Source: Deinococcus sedimenti
GTDB lineage: Bacteria; Deinococcota; Deinococci; Deinococcales; Deinococcaceae
Length of the DNA stretch: 64,000 bases
Assembly (NCBI RefSeq): GCF_014648135.1
Contig: NZ_BMQN01000003.1
Coordinates: forward strand, 186,001-250,000
Direction: 5' to 3'
Positions within the stretch are counted from its first letter, which is position 1, and every line of letters begins with the position of its first letter. Below, one piece after another: positions 29,248 to 38,460 of the stretch. The notes under the pieces are model-generated. The model did no database searches. It was not told the origin of the DNA and saw only the letters and a list, made by a program, of their open reading frames with translations. The translations under genes were made by a program, and so were the position numbers.

Positions 29248-30416
29248 CAGGCTTTTATCTTGACGCGAGGTCTGGAATCAGGAGTTGAAGAGCGAGCAGC
29301 GGATCAAGGGTCAAGCGACGCACCAGTGCCGTCACCTGACGGGTCTGTCCACTGAGCAGCGCGACCATCACGCCATTGAGCATCGCCCGTCCCTGTGCTC
29401 CTTTGCGCAACCGACACGCATCCTCGTGCAGCACGACATCCCGGCAATGGTGGCTTCGATTCTCGATGCCCCAGTGACCGCGCCAGATGCGCTCCGCTTC
29501 CTGAGCCGTCAGCAGCCGGCTGCTGACGGCATACCGCACCTCGACCCGTTGTGTGCCATCGCGGCGCGTGACCTGATGCTCACGACGGATCAACGTCTGC
29601 ACGCCCCACAACCCTTCCCTGATGTCGTCCGGGACCTGCGCGTCGGTGATCACGGACGTACGCCGCTCCCAGACTTCTCCACTGCGCCGCTCGACGTCCA
29701 CGACGTGATCGTGCGCCGGGTACGTGAACGCGAACATCGCCCATTCCTTGAGCGAGCGGGTGTTGTTCTTGAGGGGGACGAGGTAGGCTCCGCCTGCCTC
29801 GTCGATGCGGGTGGTGAGTTCCCGCTCGGTGTAGGCGGCGTCCAACGTCACGAGCCACCCTGTTCCAAAGAGGGTCGTGAGGGTGGGGAGCAGATCCTGC
29901 ATTCCTTTGGCTTCATGACGTCCGGCCTGATCGACCTGCGCGACGGTCAGCGCCAGCTCATGGAAGAAGACCGACAGGAACGAGAGGGCCGAACGGCCCT
30001 CTCGCGCACTGCCTTTCAGGACTTTGCCGTCACCAGCGAGGATGACCAGGCCGTCCTGCGCCGTGGGATGTTGAGCTTTCACCCAGTCCAGCAGAGCGCG
30101 TTGCAGTTCAGGGAGATGCTGGTCCAGCGACCAGAAGAAGCGGTAGATCATGGCCTGCTGGGCGAGGCGGTCGAGGCCGAGGTGCTGGCTCAGCACCTCG
30201 CGGTGTCCGGCAAGCCACTGGGTGAGGGCAAGGATGTTGGGTGGTCCGGCGATGAGGCCACTGAGTATGAGGGTCCAGAGGCCATCCCACGGGTCATGGA
30301 TGCGCGTCGGGTCACGCCAGTCTGGAATCTGGGTTAGAAATGGGAGCGGGCTGATGGGTTGTGTCACGACTTCCAATCAGCCCGTCTTGTTGGACCCGAG
30401 TCAAGATAAAAGCCTG
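29248..30416 (-). mobile_element. ISAs1-family insertion sequence with 17-bp perfect inverted ends
   Basis: CAGGCTTTTATCTTGAC at 29248-29264 and its exact complement at 30400-30416 bound one transposase gene, 1169 bp in all. No target duplication was visible. The right end abuts a truncated family-1 repeat, so the IS probably cut that repeat. Confidence 0.85.
29255..30376 (-). CDS. ISAs1-family transposase
   Basis: 373 aa from TTG at 30376. DDE domain: LAGDGKVLKGS (first Asp), LVTLDAAYTERE (second Asp), and the family end RGHWGIENRSHHCRDVVLHE with EDACRLRKG, the H-repeat/ISAs1 signature. Length is normal (370-380) and no frameshift is seen, so the element is probably active. The stop lies inside the left inverted repeat. 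Confidence 0.85.
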   Translation of the reverse strand: MEVVTQPISPLPFLTQIPDWRDPTRIHDPWDGLWTLILSGLIAGPPNILALTQWLAGHREVLSQHLGLDRLAQQAMIYRFFWSLDQHLPELQRALLDWVKAQHPTAQDGLVILAGDGKVLKGSAREGRSALSFLSVFFHELALTVAQVDQAGRHEAKGMQDLLPTLTTLFGTGWLVTLDAAYTERELTTRIDEAGGAYLVPLKNNTRSLKEWAMFAFTYPAHDHVVDVERRSGEVWERRTSVITDAQVPDDIREGLWGVQTLIRREHQVTRRDGTQRVEVRYAVSSRLLTAQEAERIWRGHWGIENRSHHCRDVVLHEDACRLRKGAQGRAMLNGVMVALLSGQTRQVTALVRRLTLDPLLALQLLIPDLASR

Positions 30417-30418
30417 GA

Positions 30419-30506
30419 CGCGAGGAGGAACACGGGTTCCGGGCGTGGCGCTGGCGACCCGGTCTTCTCCTGGGGGGTGAACAAACCAGACGCACTCCGT
30501 TTCACA
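30419..30506 (+). repeat. Intergenic repeat, family 1 (copy D, right part)
   Basis: GCGAGGAGGAACACGGGTTC, CGGGCGTGGCG and AACCAGACGCACTCCGTTTC match the centre and right end of copies B and C. The left part is missing; the ISAs1 element starts at that breakpoint. Confidence 0.65.
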
Positions 30507-30517
30507 CAGGGACATCG

Positions 30518-31945
30518 TCAGTAGGCACCGGCGCTGCGCACCACGGCCCGGAAGGTCCGCAGGAGAATGACCATGTCCAGCCAGATGCTCCAGTTGCGCA
30601 CGTAGTACGGGTCGTGAACGAGCATCCCCTCATCGCCGGCGTCGGAGCGGCCCGACACCTGCCATAGGCCCGTCATGCCTGGCCGCACCTCACGGCGGAG
30701 CCCCTGCACACCGGCCGGCAGCTTCTCATAGTGATAACCGGGCAGGGGCCGCGGTCCCACCAGGGCCATGTCGCCCAGCAGCACGTTGACGAGTTGCGGC
30801 AGTTCATCCAGGCTGGTCTTGCGCAGGAACGACCCCACACGGGTAATGCGGGGGTCGCGGCGCAGCTTGTGATTCGCTTCCCACTCCTGACGTAGCGCAG
30901 GATCACGCGTGAGCCGCTCCTGGAGGACCGCTTCGGCGTTGGGGACCATTGTCCGGAACTTCCAGGTGTTGAACGTGCGCCCTCCCAGGCCCAGACGCGG
31001 CTGCAGAAACACCGGGTGGTGCCGGTCTTCCAGCCAGATGAACACGCCCACGAGCAGGCACAGGGGCAGCCAGAATGGACTGGACAGAACCACTGCCGAC
31101 AGGTCGATGGCGCGTTTCGTCCGGCGTGCCACCGGATCGGCCAGCTGCTGGTTCAGGCTGATGCCCAGCACGCCACCCAGGTCGGTGGTGCGCGCCCACA
31201 GCGACTGGACGTCGAACAGGTCCGGAATGACGATGACCTTGCGGTACACCGTGAGGGGCCCGTCGAGTAGCGCGACGTGCCGCGCCCGGCCTGCGCCCGG
31301 CATGGCCAGGATGGCCACCGGCGCTTCGTACGTCCAGTCCTCGGTATCCCCGGCCACCGGCACGCCACCGATCGACTCTCCTCGGAGAGCGGGGTCGTCG
31401 TCGTACACCGCCACTGGATGAAACCCCAGGCCCTGTTCGCTCTGCAGCGCAGCGATGACCTTCTGTCCGCTGCGGGCGGCGCCGTACACGACCACCGGCA
31501 CGCCCCACTGTCCGGCTCTCAGGAGCAGGTATTTGATGAGTGCGCGCAGGCCCACCAGGAAGACGGTCAGGAGCACACCGACGAAGGCGGCGGTGATCAG
31601 TACCAGCCAGTCGCCCCGCAGGAGGCCCGCGGTCAGGGCCACGCTGATCAGCAGCAGGCCGGTGACCTGCACGGTGTAGCGCAGTTCGGCCACGGCGCCC
31701 AGCCCCCAGCCGGGCAGCAGGTTGGCTCCGGCGCATAGCAGCGTGTGCAGCAGGAAGAGCAGGCCCCAGTTGTTCCTGAACCCGTGGAGGCTCGGCACCC
31801 ACCGCGTGACCTGGTGCGCGATCAGGGCCGTCAGGGTCCACGCGAGGGCGTTGCCGGCGATCAGTGCGGTCGCATTGAGGTAGCGCCGCCGCGCGAACGC
31901 ATTGGCGCGGCGGCTCCGGGTGAGGTTACGGGCGGTCAGGGGCAT
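30518..31945 (-). CDS. Undecaprenyl-phosphate sugar phosphotransferase (WbaP/WcaJ-like)
   Basis: 475 aa from [13 protein letters not shown] at 31945. Four or five N-terminal membrane helices (about 25-150), a CoA-binding-like Rossmann domain ([17 protein letters not shown], about 160-270), another membrane helix, then the catalytic bacterial-sugar-transferase domain: [45 protein letters not shown] and [12 protein letters not shown]. It loads the first sugar-1-phosphate onto undecaprenyl phosphate and so starts the repeat unit. Confidence 0.9.
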   Translation of the reverse strand: MPLTARNLTRSRRANAFARRRYLNATALIAGNALAWTLTALIAHQVTRWVPSLHGFRNNWGLLFLLHTLLCAGANLLPGWGLGAVAELRYTVQVTGLLLISVALTAGLLRGDWLVLITAAFVGVLLTVFLVGLRALIKYLLLRAGQWGVPVVVYGAARSGQKVIAALQSEQGLGFHPVAVYDDDPALRGESIGGVPVAGDTEDWTYEAPVAILAMPGAGRARHVALLDGPLTVYRKVIVIPDLFDVQSLWARTTDLGGVLGISLNQQLADPVARRTKRAIDLSAVVLSSPFWLPLCLLVGVFIWLEDRHHPVFLQPRLGLGGRTFNTWKFRTMVPNAEAVLQERLTRDPALRQEWEANHKLRRDPRITRVGSFLRKTSLDELPQLVNVLLGDMALVGPRPLPGYHYEKLPAGVQGLRREVRPGMTGLWQVSGRSDAGDEGMLVHDPYYVRNWSIWLDMVILLRTFRAVVRSAGAY

Positions 31946-31989
31946 GGGCGCATCACGTCTTTCTGTGGAGAACAGCACAACACCCCAGC

Positions 31990-31995
31990 AGTATA
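31990..31995 (-). promoter_or_regulatory. Candidate -10 box for the priming transferase
   Basis: TATACT on the minus strand, about 45 bases before the start at 31945. No good -35 was seen. Confidence 0.35.
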
Positions 31996-32090
31996 AGAGC
32001 AGATGGACCGCAGATGAGGACACCGGGACCGGTGCGCTGCGTGGTCACCGGCCAGATCGCCGCCCTTTCTCATATGGGATCAGCTTGATG

Positions 32091-32099
32091 TGGTAAACT
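32091..32099 (+). promoter_or_regulatory. Extended -10 promoter of the exported small protein
   Basis: TGGTAAACT, an extended -10 (TGnTAnnnT), about 58 bases before the ATG at 32157, in an AT-richer stretch starting near 32070. Confidence 0.45.
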
Positions 32100-32156
32100 G
32101 CAAGGAATACGGTTGCCCTCCCTGACAGCCGCCCCCCCAGTCCCGCGAGGTCCACT

Positions 32157-32663
32157 ATGAAAAAGATTCTTCTGACCGCCACCCTGCTCGTCGCTGCCGC
32201 GCCCTTCACGGCCACCGTCGCGTTCGCCCAGAACAGCCAGGCCACCCAGCAGGCCCCCACCGCCTTCGACGTGCTGAGCGCCATCCTGCGGGCCAAGGGT
32301 CTGATCCTGACCCCCGCGCAGATCCGGGCGATTCTCGCCCAGACCACCCCCAATCAGCTGGCCTCCCTGGCCCAGTCGCTCGGCGTCACTCCCGCCGCGC
32401 TGCGTGACCTGGTCGCCGTCGGGAACAGCCCCGTGCCCCCCGCCGTCGCCCTGCGTGCCGTGCTGGAAGCCGCGACTGGCGAACCCGTCAGCCTCGAAGG
32501 AGCCCAGCGCCTGATCGCCAGCGATCCCGCCACTGCCCAGGCGGTTTCCACCCTTAGCCGCGTGGCCGCGCTCGTCAACAACCCCGTCGCTGCCACCCAA
32601 CTGGCCAACCGCGCCGAAGTCCTGGCCAATCAGCCCGTGACGCCCCGCGGTGGCGGGAACTGA
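32157..32663 (+). CDS. Small exported helical protein of unknown function
   Basis: 168 aa with a clear signal peptide (MKKILLTATLLVAAAPFTAT, cut after AFA near 25). The mature part is helical, with LSAILRAKGLILTPAQIRAI and an Ala/Val/Leu-rich body; no cysteines and no known motif. It stands alone with its own promoter and a strong terminator, between the priming transferase and the TPR gene, so it may be an envelope protein linked to the polysaccharide. Unrecognised family. Confidence 0.7.
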   Translation: MKKILLTATLLVAAAPFTATVAFAQNSQATQQAPTAFDVLSAILRAKGLILTPAQIRAILAQTTPNQLASLAQSLGVTPAALRDLVAVGNSPVPPAVALRAVLEAATGEPVSLEGAQRLIASDPATAQAVSTLSRVAALVNNPVAATQLANRAEVLANQPVTPRGGGN

Positions 32664-32683
32664 CCCCCACCCCCCACCCCAGT

Positions 32684-32707
32684 GCCGCCCAACCGGGCGG
32701 CCTTTTT
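32684..32707 (+). terminator. Rho-independent terminator
   Basis: GCCGCCC (32684-32690), loop AACC, GGGCGGC (32695-32701), then CTTTTT. Confidence 0.9.
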
Positions 32708-32768
32708 GTGTGCCGCCTCCCGCCACTGACCGATCAGCCACCCCGTCCTATCAGCGCAGGTACTCTCC

Positions 32769-33332
32769 ATGACCACACTCCCCGTCCCCTGGCCCATTGG
32801 CGTCGCTCTGGCGGCCCTGACCGCCGTTCCTCTCGTGCAGGCCACGCGTGACCTGCGCAGCGACCACGAGCTGCGACGCGCCGCCGCCCTTCAAGGCACC
32901 CTGGACTTCGACCCGGCCCTGCGCGCCCTGCGGGAAGCGACCCGCCTGAACCCCAGCGACCCGCGCGCCCACCTGAAACTCGGCCTGGCCACCCGCACCC
33001 TGTGGTTCTACCGCCGCACCCCGCAGCTCAAGAACGAGGCGGATACGGCCTTTCAACGCGCCACCCAGCTCAGCCCCAGCTGGCCCTCGCCCTACTACGA
33101 GTATTCCCTGATGTACGCCTTCGTCAAAGACTACCCGCGCGCCCTCACCATCCTGCAGGGCGCCCTCGACCGCGATCCGAACAACGCCGCGTACTGGCTG
33201 CAGAAAGGCACCTACCAGGAACTCGGCCGGGACGTCACCGGCGCCCGCGCCTCCTACGAACGGTGCCTGATCCTCAACAGCACCGTTCAGGAATGCCGGG
33301 ACAACCTGAAGGCCCTGCCGGTGACGCCATGA
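32769..33332 (+). CDS. TPR protein of the polysaccharide locus
   Basis: 187 aa with an N-terminal membrane helix (PWPIGVALAALTAVPLV) and at least three tetratricopeptide units: about residues 40-75 (LREATRLNPSDPRAHLKLGL), 95-130 and 130-165 (LQGALDRDPNNAAYWLQKGT). It probably sits at the outer face of the membrane and works with the ligase-like protein that follows, whose ATG overlaps its stop (ATGA). Confidence 0.75.
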   Translation: MTTLPVPWPIGVALAALTAVPLVQATRDLRSDHELRRAAALQGTLDFDPALRALREATRLNPSDPRAHLKLGLATRTLWFYRRTPQLKNEADTAFQRATQLSPSWPSPYYEYSLMYAFVKDYPRALTILQGALDRDPNNAAYWLQKGTYQELGRDVTGARASYERCLILNSTVQECRDNLKALPVTP

Positions 33333-34639
33333 CCGCCCCCACGGTCAGGTCACGACTGACCACCGCGCTGGAATGGCTGGCCCTCACCGTCGCCTGCATG
33401 ACGCTGGCCTGGGGACCCCTGGCCCAGGGCTCCACGTTCGAGTGGGGGTTCAGCGGCCTGACCATCCTGGGATGCGCGGCCCTGGCCCTCACGCTGGCGG
33501 CCATCGCGGCGCGGGGACAGCTGACGCTACCCAACCCCTGGTGGCCTCTGTTCGCGGCCCTCTTCCTGGCGTGGGTGTGGCGCAGCGCCCTGACCGCACC
33601 GGACGTCCTGGCCGGAGAACGCTGGGCGGGTATCTGGACCGCCGTGCTGGGTGTGGCGTTCAGTCTGACCGTCCTGGCCCGGTCGCACCGCCGCCAGCAG
33701 ATCGTGCTGAGCACCCTGCTCGTCACCGGTGGGATCGCCGTGACGCTGGCGCTCCTGCAGCAGCGGAGCATGCTCATCCCGGGGTACAGCTACCTCAACG
33801 GCGTCCCGGAGAAGATTCTGACCGGACCGTACTTCCACCCCAGTCACTACAGCGGGTACCTGATCACGGTCGCGGCCCTGTGCAGCACCGTCCTGCTGAA
33901 CACCCGGCCCGGCTGGCATACCCTGCCCATCCTGGCACTGGCCGCCGGAGTTCAGTACACGAATCTGTTCACGGACGGCAGCAGCATCCCCGCCGTGATT
34001 CTCGCGGCCGGTATACCCCTGTTGGTGTGGCTGTGGAAGATACGCCCCTGGGTGGGCGTGGTCCTGAGTGCAGGTGCCGCCGCTGCCGCCGCGTGGGTCG
34101 TGATCACCCTAGCCACCCCGCAAGGCCAGCAGACCTTTGACGCGTACAAGACCCGCCTGGGGATCGACAGCCAAAACCTGACGGGCTTCCTGGCCGGAAG
34201 GGCCGATATCCACCAGTTCGGGCGGTCCATGTGGCACGCGCACCCGCAGCAGGGCGCAGGCGTCGGCCAGTGGGGCACGGAATTCCAGTGGTACCGCCCC
34301 GAGGGAAAAGCCGGGATCTCGGCCACCTACGTCAACTACGCGCACAGCGACTACCTGATGATCCTCGCGGAACTGGGCACCGTCGGCGCGGCCCTGCTGA
34401 CCTTGACCGTCCTGCTGGCCATGTACCGGCGCGGCTGGACGGTCCTGAGCCTGAGCGGCGCGGCCATCCTGCCCGTGTACCTGTTCACGGGCCTGTACGA
34501 CAGCCACCTGAGCGCCATTCCCGGCACCATGATCGGCGCCTTCGCCCTGATTCTGGGCGCACGCGCTGCCACCACGCCTGACGTCAGAATCGCCGATGAG
34601 ACGACACCTCCGCCCGCAGGCATCGACCTGCATCTGTAG
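33329..34639 (+). CDS. O-antigen ligase / Wzy-like membrane protein
   Basis: 436 aa from ATG 33329. About ten membrane helices; the large outer loop holds GPYFHPSHYSGYLI and later GRADIHQFGRSMWHAHPQQG with VGQWGTEFQWY and YAHSDYLMILAELG, the pattern of PF04932 proteins (H near the end of the loop, followed by SDYLQ/E). It joins or polymerises lipid-linked glycan outside the membrane. A second, unrelated-looking polymerase is encoded at 40895. Confidence 0.8.
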   Translation: MTAPTVRSRLTTALEWLALTVACMTLAWGPLAQGSTFEWGFSGLTILGCAALALTLAAIAARGQLTLPNPWWPLFAALFLAWVWRSALTAPDVLAGERWAGIWTAVLGVAFSLTVLARSHRRQQIVLSTLLVTGGIAVTLALLQQRSMLIPGYSYLNGVPEKILTGPYFHPSHYSGYLITVAALCSTVLLNTRPGWHTLPILALAAGVQYTNLFTDGSSIPAVILAAGIPLLVWLWKIRPWVGVVLSAGAAAAAAWVVITLATPQGQQTFDAYKTRLGIDSQNLTGFLAGRADIHQFGRSMWHAHPQQGAGVGQWGTEFQWYRPEGKAGISATYVNYAHSDYLMILAELGTVGAALLTLTVLLAMYRRGWTVLSLSGAAILPVYLFTGLYDSHLSAIPGTMIGAFALILGARAATTPDVRIADETTPPPAGIDLHL

Positions 34640-34653
34640 GGCAGCGCAACAGG

Positions 34654-34684
34654 GGGCGGGGAGCGCACTGGTCGCTCCCCGCCC
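34654..34684. terminator. Bidirectional terminator between the ligase-like gene and fcl
   Basis: GGGCGGGGAGCG (34654-34665) pairs with CGCTCCCCGCCC (34673-34684), 7-nt loop, between convergent genes. A short GTCAATTT run follows. Confidence 0.75.
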
Positions 34685-34699
34685 GTCAATTTCGCCGAT

Positions 34700-35680
34700 T
34701 CAGGACCGGATGTTGCCCGCCGCACGCTCCTGCATGAACCACGCGAACGTCCGCTCGATCCCCTCGCGGAGCCCCGTACGCGCCGACCAGCCCAACCCAG
34801 TCAACTTCGACACATCCATCAGCTTCCGGGGCGTGCCGTCCGGCTTGCTCGCATCGAACACCAGGTCCCCCTCAAATCCCACCACATCCGCGATCAGTTC
34901 CGCCAATTCCCGAATGGTCAGGTCCTCACCCGTGCCAATGTTGATCGGACCAGGCTCCGACACTTGTTCCATCAGGTACAGGCAGGCTTCAGCCAGGTCC
35001 TCCACGTACAGGAACTCCCGCAGGGGCGTCCCGCTCCCCCACACCTCCACCTGTGCCGCCCCGGCCTCCTGCGCCTCCACCATCTTCCGCATCAACGCCG
35101 GCAGCACATGCGAGCCCTTCAGGTCGAAGTTATCCCCTGGCCCGTACAGGTTCGTCGGCATCCCACTGATGAAGTCCGCTCCATATTGCGCGCGGTAATG
35201 ATCACACAGCTCAATGGCCGCAATCTTCGCCACCGCGTACGCCCGGTTCGTCTCCTCCAACGGCCCCGTCAGCAGGTACTCCTCTTTCAAGGGTTGCGGC
35301 GCCATCCTCGGGTAGATGCAACTCGATCCCAGGTTCAGCAGTTTCCGCACCCCCGACTCGTGCGCCGCGTGAATCACGTTCGTCGCGATCATCAGGTTGT
35401 CGTACAGGAACTGCGCCGGGTACGTGCTGTTCGCCAGGATGCCCCCCACCTTCGCCGCCGCCAGGAACACGTACTCCGGACGTTCTTCCCTGAAGAACGT
35501 CCGCACCGCGGCCTGATCCCGCAGATCCAGCTCGGCACTGCGCCGCGTGATCAGGTTCGTGAATCCATCCGCCTCCAGGCGGCGCCGAATGGCGCCGCCC
35601 ACCAGGCCGCGGTCGCCCGCCACGTAGATCCGCGCGTCCCGCGGCAGCGGACCGGTGTGCGCCACCTGCCCGGCCGACAT
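34700..35680 (-). CDS. fcl: GDP-L-fucose synthase
   Basis: 326 aa. Short-chain dehydrogenase with the nucleotide loop VAGDRGLVGGAI (about 19-30), catalytic Ser in NLGSSCIYP, and Tyr/Lys in NRAYAVAKIAA. MPTNLYGPGDNFD is typical of WcaG/Fcl. It converts GDP-4-keto-6-deoxymannose to GDP-L-fucose. The start overlaps the gmd stop by one base; last gene of the long minus-strand operon. Confidence 0.93.
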   Translation of the reverse strand: MSAGQVAHTGPLPRDARIYVAGDRGLVGGAIRRRLEADGFTNLITRRSAELDLRDQAAVRTFFREERPEYVFLAAAKVGGILANSTYPAQFLYDNLMIATNVIHAAHESGVRKLLNLGSSCIYPRMAPQPLKEEYLLTGPLEETNRAYAVAKIAAIELCDHYRAQYGADFISGMPTNLYGPGDNFDLKGSHVLPALMRKMVEAQEAGAAQVEVWGSGTPLREFLYVEDLAEACLYLMEQVSEPGPINIGTGEDLTIRELAELIADVVGFEGDLVFDASKPDGTPRKLMDVSKLTGLGWSARTGLREGIERTFAWFMQERAAGNIRS

Positions 35681-36726
35681 CAGGTGTTCCCGATGCCTTT
35701 GAGCGCCACCTGATGCCCCGCGTCCAGCAGCGTCTTCTCCTGCCGCGCCAGTTCCAGGTCATGCTCGACCATCTCGGTCACCAGTTGATCGAAGCTCGTC
35801 CGGGGCGTCCAGCCCAGCACGGTGTTCGTTTCCGTGGCGTCGCCGAGCAGGTAATCGACTTCCGCCGGTCGGAAGTACCGGGGGTCCACCTGCACGTAGT
35901 CCTCGTAGTTCAGGCCCACCTGCGAGAACGCCTTCTCGGCGAATTCACGCACGCTGTACGCCTCGCCAGTGGCAATGCAGTAGTCCCGGGGGGCGTCCTG
36001 CTGCAGCATCATCCACATGGCTTCCACGTAGTCACGGGCGTGACCCCAGTCGCGCTTGGCATCCAGGTTGCCCAAGAAGAGCTGGTCCTGCAGGCCCATT
36101 TTGATACGGCCCACCGCGCGGGTGATTTTGCGGGTGACGAACGTCTCGCCGCGGCGGGGCGACTCGTGATTGAAAAGAATCCCGTTGCAGGCGTACATGT
36201 TGAACGCTTCGCGGTGGTTGACGGTCTGCCAGTAGGAGTAGACCTTCGCGACGGCGTACGGGCTGCGGGGGTGGAAGGGCGTGTGCAGGCCCTGGGGGGG
36301 CTGGGCGGCGCCGAACATCTCGCTGCTGCTGGCCTGGTAGAAGCGGACCTGCTTGCCGGTGCGGTCCTGGTAGTCGCGGATGGCTTCGAGGAGGCGCAGG
36401 GTGCCCAGGCCGACGACGTCGGCGGTGTATTCGGGCTGGTCGTAACTGACCTTGACGTGGGACTGCGCGCCGAGGTTGTAGACCTCGTCGGGCTGGATCT
36501 TCTCGATGAGGATGCGGAGACCGGAGGCGTCGGAGAGGTCGCCGTAGTGCAGGAACATGCGGGTGTCGGCGAGGTGGGGGTCGCGGTAGATGTGATCGAT
36601 GCGGTCGGTGTTGAAGGTGCTGGCGCGGCGGATGATGCCGTGAACCTCGTACCCTTTGCCGATGAGCAGTTCCGTCAGGTACGACCCGTCCTGACCGGTA
36701 ATTCCAGTAATCAGTGCTTTTTTCAT
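35680..36726 (-). CDS. gmd: GDP-mannose 4,6-dehydratase
   Basis: 348 aa from [20 protein letters not shown] at 36726; the ATGA overlap with the previous gene fixes the start. [10 protein letters not shown] loop, [23 protein letters not shown] (catalytic Tyr/Lys) and the [16 protein letters not shown] segment are all typical of Gmd. Supplies the substrate of Fcl. Confidence 0.95.
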   Translation of the reverse strand: MKKALITGITGQDGSYLTELLIGKGYEVHGIIRRASTFNTDRIDHIYRDPHLADTRMFLHYGDLSDASGLRILIEKIQPDEVYNLGAQSHVKVSYDQPEYTADVVGLGTLRLLEAIRDYQDRTGKQVRFYQASSSEMFGAAQPPQGLHTPFHPRSPYAVAKVYSYWQTVNHREAFNMYACNGILFNHESPRRGETFVTRKITRAVGRIKMGLQDQLFLGNLDAKRDWGHARDYVEAMWMMLQQDAPRDYCIATGEAYSVREFAEKAFSQVGLNYEDYVQVDPRYFRPAEVDYLLGDATETNTVLGWTPRTSFDQLVTEMVEHDLELARQEKTLLDAGHQVALKGIGNT

Positions 36727-37496
36727 TTCTTGACCTCTCTTTTTGCGTTTAGAAATCGCGTCCGTAACAGCTGACGAGCCAGTAGGTAGGCAAAGCGTGG
36801 GTTGTGCTTCGCATACCGTTTCCAGAGTCTTTTTGGTTCCACGGCCAGCCGGAACAACCATTCGAGGCCCATCCGCTGCAGAAACGGCGGCGCCTGTTTT
36901 ACTTTACCTGAATGAAAGTCAAAAGCGGCGCCCACTCCCAACATCACCAGCGGCAGCTGATCACGGTGTCGGTACATCCACCATTCCTGCTTGGGGCAGC
37001 CGATACCGACAAACAATATTCTGGCGCCTGAGGATTTGATCTGCCGGGTGTATGCGAGATCTTCTTCGGTGCTGAGGGCTCGGAATGGTGGAGAGATAGC
37101 GCAGGCGATCTCCAGCGCTGGGAAGCGCTGATGCAAGAACGCCTGAAATGCATCAAGGCTCTCGGGAGTGCCGCCGTAGAGGCCGATGGGCAGGCCTTTT
37201 TTCTCCGCCGCTGCGCAGACGTGCAAAGTCAGAGCCGGGCCGTACACGCGGCTGGCGCTCGCCTGCCCCTGCAGTTTCAGAGCCCAAACAAGAGGCACTC
37301 CGTCGGGCACCACCAGATCGGCTGTATCGATCACCTGCTGGAAGGCCGGGTCGTCATAGCCTTCCATGATCATGTGGACATTGGCAGCGTGAACTCGGCG
37401 GCTCCCCGTCAGATAGGCCGGGCTCGTGATCAGCTCGGCGGCTCCATGGTAGGTCTGCACGTCCACGGCCGTGTCCAAGACCGAGAGGCGCATCAT
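36723..37496 (-). CDS. WecG/TagA/CpsF-family glycosyltransferase
   Basis: 257 aa, usual length. [30 protein letters not shown], and [16 protein letters not shown] with [20 protein letters not shown] are the conserved GT26 motifs; the C-terminal amphipathic segment ([20 protein letters not shown]) attaches to the membrane. It adds an N-acetylmannosamine(uronic acid)-like sugar to a lipid-linked acceptor. Overlaps gmd by 4 bases. Confidence 0.9.
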   Translation of the reverse strand: MMRLSVLDTAVDVQTYHGAAELITSPAYLTGSRRVHAANVHMIMEGYDDPAFQQVIDTADLVVPDGVPLVWALKLQGQASASRVYGPALTLHVCAAAEKKGLPIGLYGGTPESLDAFQAFLHQRFPALEIACAISPPFRALSTEEDLAYTRQIKSSGARILFVGIGCPKQEWWMYRHRDQLPLVMLGVGAAFDFHSGKVKQAPPFLQRMGLEWLFRLAVEPKRLWKRYAKHNPRFAYLLARQLLRTRFLNAKREVKK

Positions 37497-38458
37497 TTCA
37501 ACGTCCAGCCTTCAGATTTTAACCACTCAGCTGTGAGTTGGATGCCTTCTTCAAGACTATACTTCGGCGTTCCCAGCGCTTTAAACGTCTCAGCCATCGG
37601 CGTCGGGTAGTCCATGGTCATACTGCGGTAGCGGCTGGACGTGATAGGGAAAGTGATGTTGAGTTTACCGAGGCCGTCGCCGAGCAGAGCCAAGTACCGG
37701 ACTAGGGCAGTATTCACACGGGGCGCCTTCCGGCCGCTGAGCACCAGATTAAATCCGTTAGACCAGTCGTAGAGGTCGATGGGTTCGTCCCCGACATAGA
37801 AGACCTTGTGATTCACGGCGGCGCGCTCAGCACGCAATATAGTGGAAATCTGCTCGACAACGTTACCGACAAAGCCATATGAGCGGATCACCGGTTGAAT
37901 ACCGGGGTGAACGTAGAGGCCTCGGCGAGCAATGTTCCAGAATTCCTGGGGGTACCGCGGGTGCATCGGCCCCCAGATGTTGGTAGGCCGAATAATGGTC
38001 CAGTCATACGGGGGGTCAATGGCACGCAGGAATTGCTCGCAGCGTACTTTGCTCTCACCGTATGCGGTGTGGGGGGAGAAGTCTGTGTCCGAGGTGTGGG
38101 GTTGGCCGGGCCCCACGACGAACTGGGTGGATGTGAGCACGAAGCGCTGGATCGGCAGGGTCTCGCAGATCAGGATGAGGTTCTCAGTTGCGACGACGTT
38201 GTCGAGATAGTAGTAGCCGAGGTCGTTGTAGAGGGTGTTGGTAATGGCGGCGAGGTGCACGACGTGGGTCGGGGCATAGTCATTGACGAGCCGTTCGAGT
38301 TCCTGATAATGCGAGAGGTCGCAGGCTTTCCAGCGGCTCAGACCATACGTGGAGGGCGGCACCTGATCGAGATTCAGGTAGTCGACTTGCTGCTGGTCGA
38401 ACAGCTGAAGCAAATTTTGGCCGATGAACCCTGAACCTCCAGTGACCAGTACTTTCAT
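37493..38458 (-). CDS. NAD-dependent epimerase/dehydratase (extended SDR)
   Basis: 321 aa. VTGGSGFIGQNLLQLF loop (residues 5-20), HLAAITNTLYND, STQFVV, YGESKVRCEQFL (Tyr/Lys) and RPTNIWGPMHPRYP. An extended SDR acting on a nucleotide sugar; product not predictable. An ADP-heptose 6-epimerase role (HldD) is possible given the neighbours, but the HldD-specific motifs are not evident. Overlaps the WecG-like gene by 4 bases. Confidence 0.8.
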   Translation of the reverse strand: MKVLVTGGSGFIGQNLLQLFDQQQVDYLNLDQVPPSTYGLSRWKACDLSHYQELERLVNDYAPTHVVHLAAITNTLYNDLGYYYLDNVVATENLILICETLPIQRFVLTSTQFVVGPGQPHTSDTDFSPHTAYGESKVRCEQFLRAIDPPYDWTIIRPTNIWGPMHPRYPQEFWNIARRGLYVHPGIQPVIRSYGFVGNVVEQISTILRAERAAVNHKVFYVGDEPIDLYDWSNGFNLVLSGRKAPRVNTALVRYLALLGDGLGKLNITFPITSSRYRSMTMDYPTPMAETFKALGTPKYSLEEGIQLTAEWLKSEGWTLK

Positions 38459-38460
38459 AT

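Noticed and set aside
24185..30416. Composite transposon formed by the insertion sequences at 24.2-30.4 kb
   Set aside because: The elements belong to three or four different families with different ends, so no pair of like IS brackets cargo.
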